From Pseudomonas fluorescens (lineage in GTDB: Bacteria; Pseudomonadota; Gammaproteobacteria; Pseudomonadales; Pseudomonadaceae), in the NCBI RefSeq assembly GCF_019212185.1, contig NZ_CP078138.1, forward strand, positions 3,702,501 to 3,766,500: a stretch of DNA of 64,000 bases, given 5' to 3'. Numbering within the stretch: the stretch's first letter is position 1; each line of letters begins with the position of its first letter. The notes beneath the pieces were generated by a model that was not told where the DNA came from, searched no databases, and worked only from the letters and a program-made list of their open reading frames with translations. Shown piece after piece: positions 48,048-57,666 of this stretch. A program made the translations under genes and the position numbers.

Positions 48048-49247
48048 ATGAACAATAAAAACAATGAACTAGGATTTTCGACTCGTGCCATCCATCACGG
48101 TTACAACCCGCAGGACCACCACGGCGCGTTGATTCCGCCGATCTACCTGACCTCGACCTTCACCTTCGCCACCGCCGAATACGGCGCCGGCTGTTTTGCC
48201 GGTGAAGAAAGCGGGCACTTCTATACACGCATCTCCAACCCGACCCTGGCCCTTCTGGAATCGCGCATGGCGACCCTGGAAAACGGCGAAGCGGCGGTGG
48301 CTTTCAGTTCCGGGATGGGGGCGATTTCCGCGACTTTCTGGACCCTGCTGCGGCCCGGCGACGAAGTGATCGTCGACCGCACGTTGTACGGCTGCACCTT
48401 CGCCCTGCTGCATCACGGCATCGCCGAGTTCGGGGTCAAGGTGCGCCACGTCGACCTGTCCAACCTCGCCGCGTTGCGCGATGCGATCACCCCGGCCACG
48501 CGGATGATCTACTGCGAAACCCCGGCCAACCCGACCATGCAACTGGTGGACATCGCCGCCGTGGCCGCAATCAGCCGCCACCATCCGGACGTGACCCTAG
48601 TGGTCGACAACACTTACTGCACGCCTTACCTGCAACGCCCGCTGGAACTGGGTGCCGATCTGGTGGTGCACTCGGCCACCAAATACCTCAGCGGCCACGG
48701 CGATATCACCGCCGGCATCGTCGTCACCTCCCAGGTCCTGGCCACTCGTATTCGCCTGCAAGGGCTCAAGGACCTGACCGGCGCGGTGATGTCGCCGCAA
48801 GACGCGTTTTTGCTGATGCGCGGGCTCAAAACCCTGGCGCTGCGCATGGAGCGTCATTGCAGCAACGCCCAGGTCATCGCCGAATACCTGCAAGCCCATC
48901 CGGCGGTGGCCTGGGTCACCTATCCCGGCCTGCCCTCCTTCGCCCAGTACGAACTGGCGGCGCGGCAAATGAAGCTGCCCGGCGGGATGATTGCCTTTGA
49001 GCTCAAAGGCGGCCTGGCCACCGGCCGGCAATTCATGAACGCACTCCACTTGTTCAGTCGAGCGGTCAGCCTTGGCGACGCCGAATCCCTGGCGCAACAC
49101 CCGGCGAGCATGACCCACTCCACCTACACCCCGGAGCAGCGCGCGGAACACGGCATCTCCGAAGGTCTGGTGCGCCTGTCGGTGGGTCTGGAGGACATCG
49201 CCGACCTGCTGGCCGACGTCACCCAAGCCCTGGATGCCTGCGCATGA
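48048..49247 (+). CDS. mdeA: L-methionine gamma-lyase
   Basis: 399 residues, ATG 48048 with AGGGAG upstream; P. putida MdeA has 398. PLP-dependent Cys/Met metabolism family: Schiff-base Lys212 in SATKYLSGHGD, PLP-phosphate loop SSGMGAIS, and the pair Tyr114/Cys116 in RTLYGCTFA. That Cys is characteristic of methionine gamma-lyase and separates it from cystathionine lyases and O-acylhomoserine sulfhydrylases. Converts methionine to methanethiol, 2-oxobutyrate and ammonia. Overlaps mdeB by 4 bases. Confidence 0.95.
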   Translation: MNNKNNELGFSTRAIHHGYNPQDHHGALIPPIYLTSTFTFATAEYGAGCFAGEESGHFYTRISNPTLALLESRMATLENGEAAVAFSSGMGAISATFWTLLRPGDEVIVDRTLYGCTFALLHHGIAEFGVKVRHVDLSNLAALRDAITPATRMIYCETPANPTMQLVDIAAVAAISRHHPDVTLVVDNTYCTPYLQRPLELGADLVVHSATKYLSGHGDITAGIVVTSQVLATRIRLQGLKDLTGAVMSPQDAFLLMRGLKTLALRMERHCSNAQVIAEYLQAHPAVAWVTYPGLPSFAQYELAARQMKLPGGMIAFELKGGLATGRQFMNALHLFSRAVSLGDAESLAQHPASMTHSTYTPEQRAEHGISEGLVRLSVGLEDIADLLADVTQALDACA

Positions 49248-51931
49248 CCACACCCAATGCGATCAACAACGGCCCGGGCGCGCCCCAGGACCAGGACCCC
49301 GAAGAGACCCGCGAGTGGCTCGACGCCCTCGCCTCGACCCTCGCCGCCTGCGGCCCGGAGCGCGCCCGTTACCTGCTCAAACGCCTGGAAGAATACGCCA
49401 GCGAGCACGGCATCCACCGCGACGCCCAAGCGTTTTCCGCGTACCGCAACACGCTGTCGCTGGAGCAACAGGGCACCTACCCCGGCGACCTGCAACTGGA
49501 GGAGCGCATCACTGGCCTGTTGCGCTGGAATGCCCTGGCCATGGTGGTGCGCGCCAACCACGCCTACGGCGAACTGGGTGGCCATATCGCCAGTTACGCC
49601 TCGGCGGCGGAGATTTTCGAAGTCGGCTTCCAGCACTTTTTCCGCGGCGATGGCGACAGCGGCCAACGCAATGCCGACCTGGTGTTTTTCCAGCCCCATT
49701 CGGCCCCCGGGGTGTATGCCCGGGCCTACTTGGAAGGACGTCTGAGCGAGGCGCAACTGGCCAACTACCGCCAGGAAATCAACGGCCCCGGCCTGTGCTC
49801 CTACCCGCACCCGTGGCTGATGCCGGACTTCTGGCAGTTCCCCACCGGTTCCATGGGCATCGGCCCGATCAGCGCGGTGTATCAGGCGCGGTTCATGCGT
49901 TACCTGCAGCACCGTGGCTTGGCGCAAACCGAGGGCCGGCATGTCTGGGGGGTATTTGGCGATGGCGAGATGGACGAGCCGGAGTCCATCGCCGGACTGT
50001 CCTTGGCGGCCCGCGAGCAACTGGACAACCTGACGTTTATCGTCAACTGCAACCTGCAACGCCTCGATGGCCCGGTGCGTGGCAACGGACAAATCATCCA
50101 GGAACTGGAAGCGCTGTTCGCCGGTGCCGGCTGGAATGTGATCAAGGTGCTGTGGGGTTCGGAGTGGGATGGGCTGTTCGCCCGCGACACCGACAACGTC
50201 CTGCTCCGGCGCCTGGCCGCGACCCCGGACGGTGAGTACCAGACCCTCGGAGCCCATGACGGCGCCTACAACCTCGAACATTTTTTCCAGAAGGACCCGC
50301 ATGTGCGACGCCTGGTGGAGCACATGAGCGTCGAGGAGATCAACGGCCTGAAACGTGGCGGCCATGACTTCAGGAAACTCTACGCCGCCTTCGCTGCCGC
50401 CAAAGCCTGCAAGGGCCGGCCGACGGTGATCCTGGCCAAGACCAAAAAAGGCTTCGGCATCGGCGCTGCCGGTGAGTCGCGGATGACCGCGCACCAGGCG
50501 AAGAAGCTCGATGTCGCTGCCCTGCTGACCTTTCGCGACCGCTTCAAGCTGCCGCTGTCGGACCAGGATGTGGAGCAACTGCGCTTCTACCGGCCGCCGG
50601 AAGACAGCGCGGAAATGCGCTACCTGCGCGCGCGCCGCCAGGCCCTGGGCGGACCGCTGCCGGCGCGCAAAAGTACCGCGCCGGTGATCCCTGTGCCGGC
50701 GCTGGAGCAGTCCGGCGGCTTTGCGCTGCAGGCCGAGAACAAAGAAATGTCCACCACCATGGCTGCAGTGCGCATCCTCAATGCCTGGCTCAAGGCGCCA
50801 CAACTGGGGCCAAGGGTCGTACCCATTGTCGCCGACGAAGCGCGGACCTTCGGCATGGCCAGCCTGTTCCGGCAGATCGGCATCTACTCGCCCCACGGTC
50901 AGTTGTACGAACCGGAGGACAGCGGCTCGATCCTCTCCTATCGCGAGTCGCGCAGCGGCCAACTGCTGGAGGAAGGCATCACCGAGGCCGGCGCACTGTC
51001 TTCCTGGGTGGCTGCGGCGACTTCTTACTCGGTGCATGGCGAGCCGATGCTGCCGGTCTATATCTACTATTCGATGTTCGGCTTCCAGCGCGTCGGCGAC
51101 CTGATCTGGGCTGCCGCCGACCAGCGTTCGCGGGGCATTCTGCTGGGCGCCACGGCCGGACGCACGACCCTGGGCGGCGAAGGCTTGCAGCACCAGGACG
51201 GCTCGAGCCTGGTGATGGCCTCGATGGTGCCCAACTGCCGGGCCTGGGATCCGTGCTTTGCCGGCGAACTGGCAGTGATCCTCGACCACGCCGCGCGGCG
51301 CCTGCTGGAGGAGCAATGCGACGAGTTCCACTACGTCGCAGTGATGAACGAAAACTACCCGCAGCCGAGCCTTGATCCGGTGCACCACGCCGATGTCCTG
51401 CGCGGCCTCTATCGCTATTCGCGCAGCGGCGAAAGCGCGCCAATCCGCCTGCGCCTGCTGGGCTCCGGGACCATCCTGCGTGAGGTGATTGCTGCCAGCG
51501 CGTTGCTGGCCGAGGACTGGGGCATCGCCAGTGAAGTGTTCAGCGCCACCAGTTTCAGCGAGCTGGCCCGTGAAGCCCGCGAGATCGAGCGCGACAACCG
51601 CCTGGACGCCCACGAGCAACGCAGCGGGCAACTGGACAAATACCTCGCGGGCAAGCAACCCATCATCGCCGCCAGCGACTACATCCGCGCCTGGCCGCAA
51701 CTGATCGCCCAGTACCTGGCGGCACCCTACACCGTGCTCGGCACCGACGGCTTTGGGCGCAGTGACAACCGCCAGGCGCTGCGGCAGTTCTTCGAGGTCG
51801 ACCGGCACAGCATCGTCCTCGCCGGGCTGAAAAGCCTGGTGGACCACGATGGCCTCGACCCGCAGATACTCGCCGAGGCGAACCGCCGCTACCGCCCCGA
51901 TCCTGCGCCACATGCGCCGTGGAATCGCTGA
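49244..51931 (+). CDS. mdeB: 2-oxobutyrate/pyruvate dehydrogenase E1 (AceE-like)
   Basis: 895 residues, full-length homodimeric E1. N-terminal region HIASYASAAEIFEVGFQHFF with the substrate-binding His, thiamin-diphosphate motif GDGEMDEPES...N (about 235-270), and C-terminal transketolase-like domain. Expected to decarboxylate 2-oxobutyrate from methionine and hand the propionyl group to the housekeeping E2/E3. Translationally coupled to mdeA (ATGA), the mdeAB order known from P. putida. Confidence 0.93.
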   Translation: MTTPNAINNGPGAPQDQDPEETREWLDALASTLAACGPERARYLLKRLEEYASEHGIHRDAQAFSAYRNTLSLEQQGTYPGDLQLEERITGLLRWNALAMVVRANHAYGELGGHIASYASAAEIFEVGFQHFFRGDGDSGQRNADLVFFQPHSAPGVYARAYLEGRLSEAQLANYRQEINGPGLCSYPHPWLMPDFWQFPTGSMGIGPISAVYQARFMRYLQHRGLAQTEGRHVWGVFGDGEMDEPESIAGLSLAAREQLDNLTFIVNCNLQRLDGPVRGNGQIIQELEALFAGAGWNVIKVLWGSEWDGLFARDTDNVLLRRLAATPDGEYQTLGAHDGAYNLEHFFQKDPHVRRLVEHMSVEEINGLKRGGHDFRKLYAAFAAAKACKGRPTVILAKTKKGFGIGAAGESRMTAHQAKKLDVAALLTFRDRFKLPLSDQDVEQLRFYRPPEDSAEMRYLRARRQALGGPLPARKSTAPVIPVPALEQSGGFALQAENKEMSTTMAAVRILNAWLKAPQLGPRVVPIVADEARTFGMASLFRQIGIYSPHGQLYEPEDSGSILSYRESRSGQLLEEGITEAGALSSWVAAATSYSVHGEPMLPVYIYYSMFGFQRVGDLIWAAADQRSRGILLGATAGRTTLGGEGLQHQDGSSLVMASMVPNCRAWDPCFAGELAVILDHAARRLLEEQCDEFHYVAVMNENYPQPSLDPVHHADVLRGLYRYSRSGESAPIRLRLLGSGTILREVIAASALLAEDWGIASEVFSATSFSELAREAREIERDNRLDAHEQRSGQLDKYLAGKQPIIAASDYIRAWPQLIAQYLAAPYTVLGTDGFGRSDNRQALRQFFEVDRHSIVLAGLKSLVDHDGLDPQILAEANRRYRPDPAPHAPWNR

Positions 51932-51979
51932 AAAATCCGCAACACCTTCATGAGTCATTACCCACAGGAGTGGAACCCC

Positions 51980-53113
51980 ATGAGTCGCATCAACAACAAG
52001 ACCAGCCAACTGTTCGGCGCAATGATCCTTGCCGGGCTGTCCTGCCAGGTGCTGGCCGCCGACACCATCAAAATTGGCATCGCCGGCCCGAAAACCGGGC
52101 CGGTGGCACAGTACGGCGACATGCAGTTCAGCGGCGCGCGCATGGCCATTGAGCAGATCAACGCCAAGGGCGGTGTCGACGGCAAGCTACTGGTGGCTGT
52201 GGAATACGACGATGCCTGCGACCCCAAGCAGGCCGTAGCGGTGGCCAACAAAGTGGTCAACGACGGCATCAAATACGTGGTCGGGCACCTGTGCTCCAGC
52301 TCCACCCAACCGGCCTCGGACATCTATGAAGACGAAGGCATCGTGATGATCACCCCGGCCGCCACCAGCCCGGAACTGACCGCGCGCGGCTACAAGATGA
52401 TCTTTCGCACCATCGGCCTGGACAACGCCCAGGGCCCGGCGGCAGCACGCTACATCGTCGGCCTGAAACCGGCGAATGTCGCGGTGCTGCACGACAAACA
52501 GCAATACGGCGAAGGCATCGCCAGCTCGGTGCGCGAGATCCTTGGCAAGGAGGGCATCAAGGTCGCGATGTTTGAAGGCATCAACGTCGGCGAGCGCGAC
52601 TACTCGTCGATCCTGACCAAGCTCAAGCAGGCCAATGTCGACTTCGTCTACTTCGGCGGCTACCACCCGGAAATGGGCCTGCTGTTGCGCCAGGCCAAGG
52701 AAAAGGGTCTGAGCGCGCGCTTCATGGGCCCCGAAGGTGTGGGCAACGACTCGATCTCGCAGATCGCCAAGGATGCCGCCGAAGGCATGCTGGTGACCTT
52801 GCCCAAGTCGTTCGACCAGGATCCGGCCAACCAGGCGCTCGTGGCCGCCTTTACCGCCAAACAGGAAAACCCCAGCGGTCCGTTCGTCCTGCCGACCTAT
52901 TCGGCGGTAGACGTGATTGCCGGAGCGATCGTCGCGGCCAAGAGTGAAGACCCGGAGAAAGTCGCCGAAGCGATCCACAACGGCACCTTCAAGACCCCCA
53001 CCGGCGACCTGAGCTTCGACGAAAAAGGCGACCTCAAGGACTTCAAGTTTGTGGTCTACGAGTGGCATTACGGCAAGCCGAAAACCGAAGCCGAGCAAAG
53101 CGCCGGGCTGTGA
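51980..53113 (+). CDS. Branched-chain amino acid-type ABC binding protein (LivK-like)
   Basis: 377 residues from ATG 51980 (AGGAG upstream), signal peptide about 1-26 (SCQVLAA). Peripla_BP_6 fold: DTIKIGIAGPKTGPVAQYGDM, GKLLVAVEYDDACDPKQAVAVANKVV, VGHLCSSSTQPASD with the Cys typical of LivK disulfide loop, and QYGEGIASSVRE. It follows mdeB by 48 bases in the same direction, so methionine or a related amino acid is a plausible ligand. No LivHMGF genes follow. Confidence 0.9.
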   Translation: MSRINNKTSQLFGAMILAGLSCQVLAADTIKIGIAGPKTGPVAQYGDMQFSGARMAIEQINAKGGVDGKLLVAVEYDDACDPKQAVAVANKVVNDGIKYVVGHLCSSSTQPASDIYEDEGIVMITPAATSPELTARGYKMIFRTIGLDNAQGPAAARYIVGLKPANVAVLHDKQQYGEGIASSVREILGKEGIKVAMFEGINVGERDYSSILTKLKQANVDFVYFGGYHPEMGLLLRQAKEKGLSARFMGPEGVGNDSISQIAKDAAEGMLVTLPKSFDQDPANQALVAAFTAKQENPSGPFVLPTYSAVDVIAGAIVAAKSEDPEKVAEAIHNGTFKTPTGDLSFDEKGDLKDFKFVVYEWHYGKPKTEAEQSAGL

Positions 53114-53119
53114 CGGGTT

Positions 53120-53231
53120 AGCCACACCGCATCAATTTCATCGCCAGCAGGCTGGCTCCTACAGGATCTGTTGTCGATCACAGTATCTGTGGTCACTGCA
53201 AATCCCTGTGGGAGCTAGCCTGCTAGCGATG
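53120..53231. repeat. REP cluster, includes a copy of a 48-bp dispersed repeat
   Basis: 53138-53165 (ending GGCTCCTACAGG) and 53204-53231 (CCCTGTGGGAGCTAGCCTGC) are inverted REP copies. 53120-53167 matches 32792-32839 at 46 of 48 bases. Confidence 0.75.
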
Positions 53232-53266
53232 CAATCACCTCGGTACACCAGACACACCGCCTGCCG

Positions 53267-54283
53267 CTAATTCGGATCCAGCAACCCACCCCGCCAATTG
53301 CGCGACACCCGGCTGCCGGTGAATTTCGCCACCGCCATGCCCTGGGCGATCAATCGATCGCGGTAGCGGGTGACCAGGCGCCCGGCTTGCTCGGCGTACA
53401 GCACCACCTCCGATGAGGGATCACCGGGGCGCTGCAGGATTCGCGCAAAGCGCTGCCCCTCTTCGACAAAATCCCCCAACTCTCTTTCAAACACCAACAC
53501 GCCAGGCTGCGGCGCGAGGATGGTTTCCATCTGACCCATTTCCAGCACCTGCACCGGCCAGTCAGCGGCAACCTGCGCCTCATCGATCACCCCACAGGCA
53601 CAGAGCCAGGCGTACAGGCCATTGGCGTCCTGTTCGGCATAAGGGTCGCTGACATCGCCCTGGCCGCGCAGCTCCAGGGTGGCCGCCATCTGCCGCGAAT
53701 TGACCCCCGCACGCAGCCAGGGGGCGATCACGGTTTCCTCGAAGGAACCGTCACCCCCTTCATCCCAGATAATCGCCACGTCCATGCGCATCGCCGCGGC
53801 CAGTTCACGCCCGCGGGGCCAGAAGCTGCGGTGCACGTAGAGATAGGGCAAGGCTTCGTCATCGGTATGGAGGTCGAGCACGATGTCGGCGCTGGCGGCC
53901 AATTGCACCAGGCTTTTCTGCCAGTGCTGGATCACACTGCCAGGCCCCTCCGACGCCGCCGACTGATCGAAACCACGGTTGAAGTTGTGCCCGGTGGCGT
54001 CATGAAAACGGCCGAGGATACGCCCTTGGCGAAACTGCCCGATGCCCAGGGGATTGGCCTGGGGCACCAGGGTCACCGAACCCTTGAGCCGCCGCGCGTC
54101 CTGTGCCTGTTGCAGCTTGGGCATCAGCAGATGCAGGACCAGCATCCCGGCGATTTCATCGGCATGCACCCCGGCCTGCAGGTGCACGGTCGGCCCCTCG
54201 CCGCTGCCGTCGAAGCGCCAGGCACCGACCCGCAGCGGGTCGCCATTGTTGTTGCGCACATTGAAGGAAATATCCCGTGCCAT
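53267..54283 (-). CDS. AstE/aspartoacylase-family zinc deacylase (DoeB-like)
   Basis: 338 residues, no signal peptide. M14-type zinc site: His40 and Glu43 in QAGVHADEIAG and His139 in LDLHTDDE; substrate-carboxylate motif NFNRGF at 100-105. The C-terminal part (LAPQPGVLVFERELGDFVEEGQ) is the barrel-sandwich domain of the succinylglutamate desuccinylase/DoeB branch. Would remove an acyl group from an N-acyl amino acid. Last gene of an operon with an ABC importer and an exporter; the divergent ornithine cyclodeaminase suggests an N-acyl-ornithine or related substrate, an inference. Confidence 0.87.
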   Translation of the reverse strand: MARDISFNVRNNNGDPLRVGAWRFDGSGEGPTVHLQAGVHADEIAGMLVLHLLMPKLQQAQDARRLKGSVTLVPQANPLGIGQFRQGRILGRFHDATGHNFNRGFDQSAASEGPGSVIQHWQKSLVQLAASADIVLDLHTDDEALPYLYVHRSFWPRGRELAAAMRMDVAIIWDEGGDGSFEETVIAPWLRAGVNSRQMAATLELRGQGDVSDPYAEQDANGLYAWLCACGVIDEAQVAADWPVQVLEMGQMETILAPQPGVLVFERELGDFVEEGQRFARILQRPGDPSSEVVLYAEQAGRLVTRYRDRLIAQGMAVAKFTGSRVSRNWRGGLLDPN

Positions 54284-54313
54284 CCGCCCGTCTCCCCATT
54301 CAAGTCATCGTTA

Positions 54314-55288
54314 TCAGCCTCGCGAACGTGGCTCCACGGCCTCGGACTCCACACCCCCATCGCCACCCTGCGGCGGATACAGCGGTTGCGACACCGAGCA
54401 CTCGGCGCCCACCACATCCTGCTCGGCGTGACGACCGAAGATCATTGCCAGGGTGCCGCTGACCGCAATCAGCCCAGCGCCGATGATCAGCGAAGTGTCC
54501 ATCAGCGTGCCCCAGACCAGGCTCGACAGGGCGAACGCCCAGATCAGCCCGGTGTACTCGAAGGGCGCCAGCAGGGTCGCGGTGGCCCGCTGAAAGCTGG
54601 CGAACAGCAGGAACTGACCAATCCCGCCCACCAGCCCGGCGGCCAGCATGCCCAGCCAGGCTGGGGTCGGCGCCGGGGTGTGGGTCCAGGGCAGCGCCAG
54701 CAGCATGCACAGCACAAACACCACGTTGGTGATCAGCATTTGTTCCAGTACCGAAGTCTGCTCATCGACCTGGCGCAACTGGATATAGGTAAACGCCCAG
54801 CACATCGCCGCCAACAGGGTCAGGACGATGGGCAACGGGTTAGTAATGTCGCTGGGTCGGCAGGCGATAATCACCCCGACAAAGCCGATGATCAGGCTGA
54901 ACCACTGCCAGCCGCTGGCGCGCTCCTTGAGAATCAACGCCGCCAGCACCGTGACCATGATCGGCGCCGAGAAATACAGGGTGGTCATCTCTGCCAGGGT
55001 CAGGTCGCGGGCGGCGGTGTAGTACAGCAGCCAGGCGACAATCGACAGCAGCCCGCGTACCACCAGCAAGCGTCGGCTCGGCGAGCGCCAGGCCCGCCGG
55101 ACCAACTGACTGCGACCCACCAGCAGGCAGGCGACAACCACCACCAGGCTGCGCCAGAACAGAATGCTGACCACCGAATAATCGGCCACCAGCCACTTGA
55201 TCGCGGCATCCTGCAGGGCGAGGAACGCGTAGCCCAGGGTGCACAGGCCAATGCCTTGCAGCGAGCGGTCGACCCGCGACACGGTCAT
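54314..55288 (-). CDS. DMT-superfamily (EamA) transporter
   Basis: 324 residues, ten membrane helices in two EamA repeats (about 10-140 and 150-285); RGLLSIVAWLLYYTAARDLTLAEMTTLYFSAP is typical of the RhaT/YdcZ-like exporters. C-terminal 35 residues are soluble. ATG shares a base with the stop of the permease upstream, so it is coupled to the importer. Direction of transport unknown; EamA proteins mostly export amino acids or metabolites. Confidence 0.9.
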   Translation of the reverse strand: MTVSRVDRSLQGIGLCTLGYAFLALQDAAIKWLVADYSVVSILFWRSLVVVVACLLVGRSQLVRRAWRSPSRRLLVVRGLLSIVAWLLYYTAARDLTLAEMTTLYFSAPIMVTVLAALILKERASGWQWFSLIIGFVGVIIACRPSDITNPLPIVLTLLAAMCWAFTYIQLRQVDEQTSVLEQMLITNVVFVLCMLLALPWTHTPAPTPAWLGMLAAGLVGGIGQFLLFASFQRATATLLAPFEYTGLIWAFALSSLVWGTLMDTSLIIGAGLIAVSGTLAMIFGRHAEQDVVGAECSVSQPLYPPQGGDGGVESEAVEPRSRG

Positions 55289-55995
55289 CAGACTGACCTG
55301 CGCAGCGGGGTGCCGCGGCGTTCGGCAAAGGCGAACAACGCTTCGATCAGGAACGTCAGGCAGACATAGACTCCGGCCACCAGCAGCAGCGGTTCGTAGA
55401 CTTGCAGGGTCTGCGCACGCACCACGTTAGCGGCGCCGAGCAGGTCGATCACGGCGATGGTCGAGGCCAGCGCGGTGGACTTGAGCAGCATCACGCTCTC
55501 GCCGGCCAGAGTCGGCAACAGCAAGCGCATCGCCCGTGGCAAGCGCACCCGCAGCAGGGACTGGCGGGCCGTCATGCCGAAGGCCGAGGCGGCTTCCATC
55601 TCGCCCTTGGGCACGGCCAACAGACCACCACGGATCACTTCGCCAACATAGGCGCCCACCGACAGCACCAGGGCGAACACGATGTACCAGTAGCCGTCGC
55701 GCAAATAGGGCCAGAACAGGCTGCCGCGAATCAGCGGGAACTGGGCGAACAGGCTGCCCAGGCCGTAATAGAAGATGTAGATCTGGATCAGCAACGGCGT
55801 GCCCCGCCACAGGCTGGTGTAGAACAGACTGGCCTTGGCGATCACGCGGTTTTTCGAGATCCGCGCCAGCGCCACCAGCACCGCCAGGGCGAAACCGATC
55901 ACGCTGGAAATCAACAGCAGGCTAACGGTGGTTTGCAGGCCTCGGCCCAACAAGGCCGCGTATTCGACAATCCATGCTGGAATCATTGCATTCAC
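55288..55995 (-). CDS. Polar amino acid ABC permease (HisM-like)
   Basis: 235 residues with about five membrane helices; EAA loop EAASAFGMTARQSLLRVRLPRAMR at about 150-175. Closest in layout to HisM/OccM of the lysine-arginine-ornithine and opine transporters. Start overlaps the upstream permease stop by 4 bases. Confidence 0.92.
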   Translation of the reverse strand: MNAMIPAWIVEYAALLGRGLQTTVSLLLISSVIGFALAVLVALARISKNRVIAKASLFYTSLWRGTPLLIQIYIFYYGLGSLFAQFPLIRGSLFWPYLRDGYWYIVFALVLSVGAYVGEVIRGGLLAVPKGEMEAASAFGMTARQSLLRVRLPRAMRLLLPTLAGESVMLLKSTALASTIAVIDLLGAANVVRAQTLQVYEPLLLVAGVYVCLTFLIEALFAFAERRGTPLRRSV

Positions 55996-56705
55996 TCAGC
56001 CAAAGGCATCCAGCGACGAATCCGTCGCTCAAGCCGTCCCGACAGGTAGTTGGACAGCAGCGTCACCGCGTAGTACAGCGCGGCAGCCGTGAGGTAGAAC
56101 AGCAGGTAATGCCGGGTCGAACCCGCGCCCTGTTTGGCGGTGTACAGCAATTCATTGGTGCCGACCACGCTGATCAGGGCGCTGTCCTTGATCAGGTTGA
56201 TCCACAGGTTGGCCATGCCGGCCAGCGCGTACGGCGCCATGATCGGCAGCGTGACGCGGCGGAACAGGGCAAAGCCGTGAAGGCCGAAAGCCTTGCCCGC
56301 CTCGATCTGACCAAAAGGAATGGCCTGAATCGCCGCGCGAAAAATCTCCGAGGCGTAGGCGCCTTGTACCAAACCCAATACCAGGATTGCCGCCAGCGGT
56401 CCGCTGAGGTCCAGTGGCGGCTGACCCAGATGGGCGAGCAGCGCGTTGAGCAGCATCGAGCCGACGTAGTACAGCAGCAGGATCAACAGCAATTCCGGTA
56501 CGGCGCGGAACAGCGTGGTGTAGGTGCGCATCAGCGCCGCAATCGGCTTCGGCGCACCGAGCTTGAGACAAGCCACCACCAGGCCAATCAACATACCGAC
56601 CACAAAGGCCCCGGCCGATATCTGCAGGGTCATCCACAGCCCCCGCAACAACGCACCACCCCAGCCTTGATCGCCGAAGCCGATTAACTCGAACATTGCC
56701 GGCAT
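55992..56705 (-). CDS. Polar amino acid ABC permease (HisQ-like)
   Basis: 237 residues from ATG 56705 (AGGGAG 6 bases upstream; longer GTG/ATG forms lack a site). EAA loop EAGKAFGLHGFALFRRVTLPIM. HisQ/OccQ-type partner permease with YTTLFRAVPELLLILLLYY in the first cytoplasmic half. Confidence 0.92.
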   Translation of the reverse strand: MPAMFELIGFGDQGWGGALLRGLWMTLQISAGAFVVGMLIGLVVACLKLGAPKPIAALMRTYTTLFRAVPELLLILLLYYVGSMLLNALLAHLGQPPLDLSGPLAAILVLGLVQGAYASEIFRAAIQAIPFGQIEAGKAFGLHGFALFRRVTLPIMAPYALAGMANLWINLIKDSALISVVGTNELLYTAKQGAGSTRHYLLFYLTAAALYYAVTLLSNYLSGRLERRIRRWMPLAE

Positions 56706-56738
56706 TACCGACTCCCTCTCAGCACAGCTCAATCATTG

Positions 56739-56835
56739 TGTAGGAGCGAGCTCGCGATGGACGCCAGGACACCGCAGCTAAACAGACATAGCGCGTTGTC
56801 GTTGGCGTTTTTCGCGAGCAAGCTCGCGCCTACAG
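56739..56835. repeat. Inverted REP pair inside the transporter operon
   Basis: TGTAGGAGCGAGCTCGCGATGG at its left half (56739 on) and TCGCGAGCAAGCTCGCGCC ending at 56831 form an inverted pair between the binding-protein gene and the permease genes. Such REPs often stabilise the upstream mRNA, here that of the binding protein. Confidence 0.7.
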
Positions 56836-56855
56836 AAGCCCAAGCCGAGTCGCAC

Positions 56856-57638
56856 TCAAAACGCCGGCTTCACATTGATCCCGAAATACCGCTGCGACAG
56901 ATCGTCATAGTCCTTGCTCGCCAGCAGGGTCTCGATCGCCTGGTCGAGCTGCGCCTTGAGTTCGGTGTCGTCCTTGCGCAGCCCCGCGCCGACGCCTTTG
57001 CCGAAGATCGGGTCATAGGGCACAGTGCTGAGGAACGCGAGGTTCTGCGCGTCAGGGGTTTTGACGAACTCGGTCATGGCCGTGCCGTCGGCCATCATCA
57101 GGTCGATGCGCCCGGCGATCAGGTCGGCATTGGCCGAGTCCTGGGTGTCGTAGTACTTCACGTCGGCGATTTTTTCGTAATAAGCCTTCAGGTAGCTGGC
57201 ACTGACGGTGGAGTTCTGCACGCCGATGACCTTGCCCTTGAGGTCATCCGGGTACTTGCTCACGGTCGTCCCCTTGGGCCCAACCACGGCAATCGCCGAG
57301 TCGTAATAGGCCTTGCTGAAAGCGATCTGTTTCTCGCGTTCGGCGGTCACCGACATCGAGGAGAAAATCACGTCGATCTTCTTCGCCAGCAGCGACGGAA
57401 TGATCCCGTCCCAGGCCACTTCCTTGATCTCGCACTCGGCTTTCATCTGCGTGCAGAGCTTGTGGATCAGGTCCACCTCGAAGCCCTTCCACTCACCGTT
57501 GGCCTGCTTCTCGGTGTACGGCGGATAAGGTTCGGCAGCCACCGCGAACCTGATCGGCTGGGCTTGCGCCGCGCTCATGCCGGCCAGCAATACGCAGGCC
57601 ACGCCTGTCATCCAGTTTGCCAAACGTCGATTTCCCAT
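56856..57638 (-). CDS. Basic-amino-acid-type periplasmic binding protein (SBP_bac_3)
   Basis: 260 residues, signal peptide about 1-27 (GMSAAQA). ArgT/HisJ/OccT-like: IRFAVAAEPYPPYTEKQANGEW, GFEVDLIHKLC, VDVIFSSMSVTAEREKQIAFSKAYYDS, DDLKGKVIGVQNSTVS. The FSSMSVTAER ligand segment is shared with lysine-arginine-ornithine and octopine binders. 28 bases downstream of the fused ATPase gene. Confidence 0.92.
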   Translation of the reverse strand: MGNRRLANWMTGVACVLLAGMSAAQAQPIRFAVAAEPYPPYTEKQANGEWKGFEVDLIHKLCTQMKAECEIKEVAWDGIIPSLLAKKIDVIFSSMSVTAEREKQIAFSKAYYDSAIAVVGPKGTTVSKYPDDLKGKVIGVQNSTVSASYLKAYYEKIADVKYYDTQDSANADLIAGRIDLMMADGTAMTEFVKTPDAQNLAFLSTVPYDPIFGKGVGAGLRKDDTELKAQLDQAIETLLASKDYDDLSQRYFGINVKPAF

Positions 57639-57666
57639 GATGTTGCCCCGTGTTTTTTATTGTTGG

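Noticed and set aside
49124..52009. 961-codon open frame antisense to mdeB
   Set aside because: Very long but explained by high GC and codon bias of mdeB; sequence rich in Gly/His/Gln/Arg without domains.
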